The notes under the pieces: generated by a model
The model's database searches: none
What the model saw: only the letters and a program-made list of their open reading frames with translations
Told to the model about the DNA's origin: nothing
Source of the DNA: Paracoccaceae bacterium
Lineage (GTDB): Bacteria; Pseudomonadota; Alphaproteobacteria; Rhodobacterales; Rhodobacteraceae
DNA length: 64,000 bases
Assembly (NCBI GenBank): GCA_033344815.1
Contig: JAWPMR010000001.1
Coordinates: forward strand, 2,342,136-2,406,135
Direction of reading: 5' to 3'
In this document: positions 63,462-64,000 of the stretch, in pieces
Numbering within the stretch: the stretch's first letter is position 1
How the letters are laid out: each line of letters starts with the position of its first letter
Position numbers and translations under genes: made by a program

Positions 63462-64000
63462 TCAATCGCTTAGTCTTTCAAGCCCAAGGATGGCCCGTGC
63501 CTGCAGTGGGGTTGCAACAGTCCGATCATGCTTTGCACAAATGCCAGCTAGTTTTGCGACAAGCGCTGCATTTGACGGCGCCAGCGTATCCCTATCAAGT
63601 CTGATATTATCCTCTAGTCCTGTGCGTGCATGTCCACCGGCAGATACGGACCATTCGTTTAGAACCTCCTGGTTTGCCCCAATCCCTGCCGCGCACCAAG
63701 GGACGTCGTCACCAAACAAGCGTTTAACTGTTTGAACATAGTAGTCGAACACGTTCCGGTCCGCAGGCATTGCATTCTTAACACCCATGACGAACTGCAC
63801 ATAAGGTGTGTCTTTGATCTGACCACGCTCGTGCATCGCGGCTGCAGCGAGGATATGCGATAGATCAAAAGCCTCCACCTCGGGTTTCACCCCATAGGTC
63901 AACATTTCCTCAGCCAGCCAATCGATTAAGTCAGGTGGATTTTCGTAGACGCGTGTTGGAAAGTTCGTTGATCCGACTGAGAAAGACGCCATATCAGGGC
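63462..64000 (-). CDS. BKACE (DUF849) beta-keto acid cleavage enzyme, C-terminal part
   Basis: The visible 179 residues are the C-terminal part of a DUF849 protein and the gene runs off the right edge. PDMASFSVGSTNFPTRVYEN corresponds to the conserved PEM-x-S-x-x-x-G-S-x-NF region, GVKPEVEAFDLSHILAAAAM contains the Glu and the Asp/His of the metal and substrate site, PYVQFVMGVKNAMPADRNVF and WCAAGIGANQEVLNEWSVSA follow, and GGHARTGLEDNIRLDRDTLA is the hallmark near the end. BKACE enzymes cleave a beta-keto acid with acetyl-CoA to a CoA ester and acetoacetate. Product identity depends on residues in the missing part. Confidence 0.87.
   Translation of the reverse strand, partial: PDMASFSVGSTNFPTRVYENPPDLIDWLAEEMLTYGVKPEVEAFDLSHILAAAAMHERGQIKDTPYVQFVMGVKNAMPADRNVFDYYVQTVKRLFGDDVPWCAAGIGANQEVLNEWSVSAGGHARTGLEDNIRLDRDTLAPSNAALVAKLAGICAKHDRTVATPLQARAILGLERLSD

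Overview
The window looks like chromosomal or large-replicon DNA of a marine alphaproteobacterium, most likely a Rhodobacterales (Roseobacter-group) species. Reasons are the moderately high G+C, SorC-regulated sugar ABC operons, dense overlapping operons, a BKACE (DUF849) gene, and insertion sequences of the IS6, IS3 and IS30 families. The genus is inference. Much of the DNA between operons is decaying: at least five recognisable pseudogenes or IS fragments lie outside the intact genes.

Layout. 1-5 kb: a window-truncated PRMT-like methyltransferase, a decayed IS6-family transposase, a decayed RTX protein and unassigned debris. 4.0-11.4 kb: a SorC regulator diverges from an ABC sugar importer (binding protein, ATPase, two permeases) followed by DhaK- and DhaL-like kinase subunits. 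11.5-20.4 kb: a divergent pair of units around one palindrome. Leftward run mtnK, mtnA, a second SorC regulator, a FucA-type class II aldolase and an aldo/keto reductase; rightward run a second sugar ABC importer. Together they make a plausible uptake-and-cleavage route for 5-methylthioribose or 5-deoxyribose (a DHAP-shunt-like pathway).

20.9-36.4 kb: a PAS-GGDEF-EAL protein, small unknown genes, an MFS transporter, 2 kb of debris, an orphan DUF4157 protein of the kind linked to contractile injection systems, a broken LysR gene, a Tat-exported beta-helix protein and an acyltransferase-3/SGNH protein. 36.5-46.1 kb: a mobile-element stack with an IS3 element next to a deleted relative, a complete Tn7-like transposition module (TnsA, TnsB, TnsC, TniQ) with a Ner-like regulator and its probable operators, and an IS30 remnant. 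No CRISPR array or cas gene accompanies the Tn7-like genes.

46.2-48.3 kb: a COG0523 metal-chaperone GTPase and a DUF1097 membrane protein. The next gene of that operon is cut off just after its start codon by a fragment of a tyrosine recombinase. 48.6-60.0 kb: one leftward catabolic operon with a LysR regulator, oligopeptide-type ABC importer, hydroxyacid and aldehyde dehydrogenases, M20 amidohydrolase, serine O-acetyltransferase and a glyoxalase-like protein. 60.4-63.1 kb: an accessory operon (ParA-like ATPase with altered Walker A, membrane protein, metallophosphoesterase, two small proteins) divergent from an orphan regulator resembling restriction-modification controller (C) proteins, with a 36-bp C-box-like operator between. 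The window ends inside a BKACE gene.
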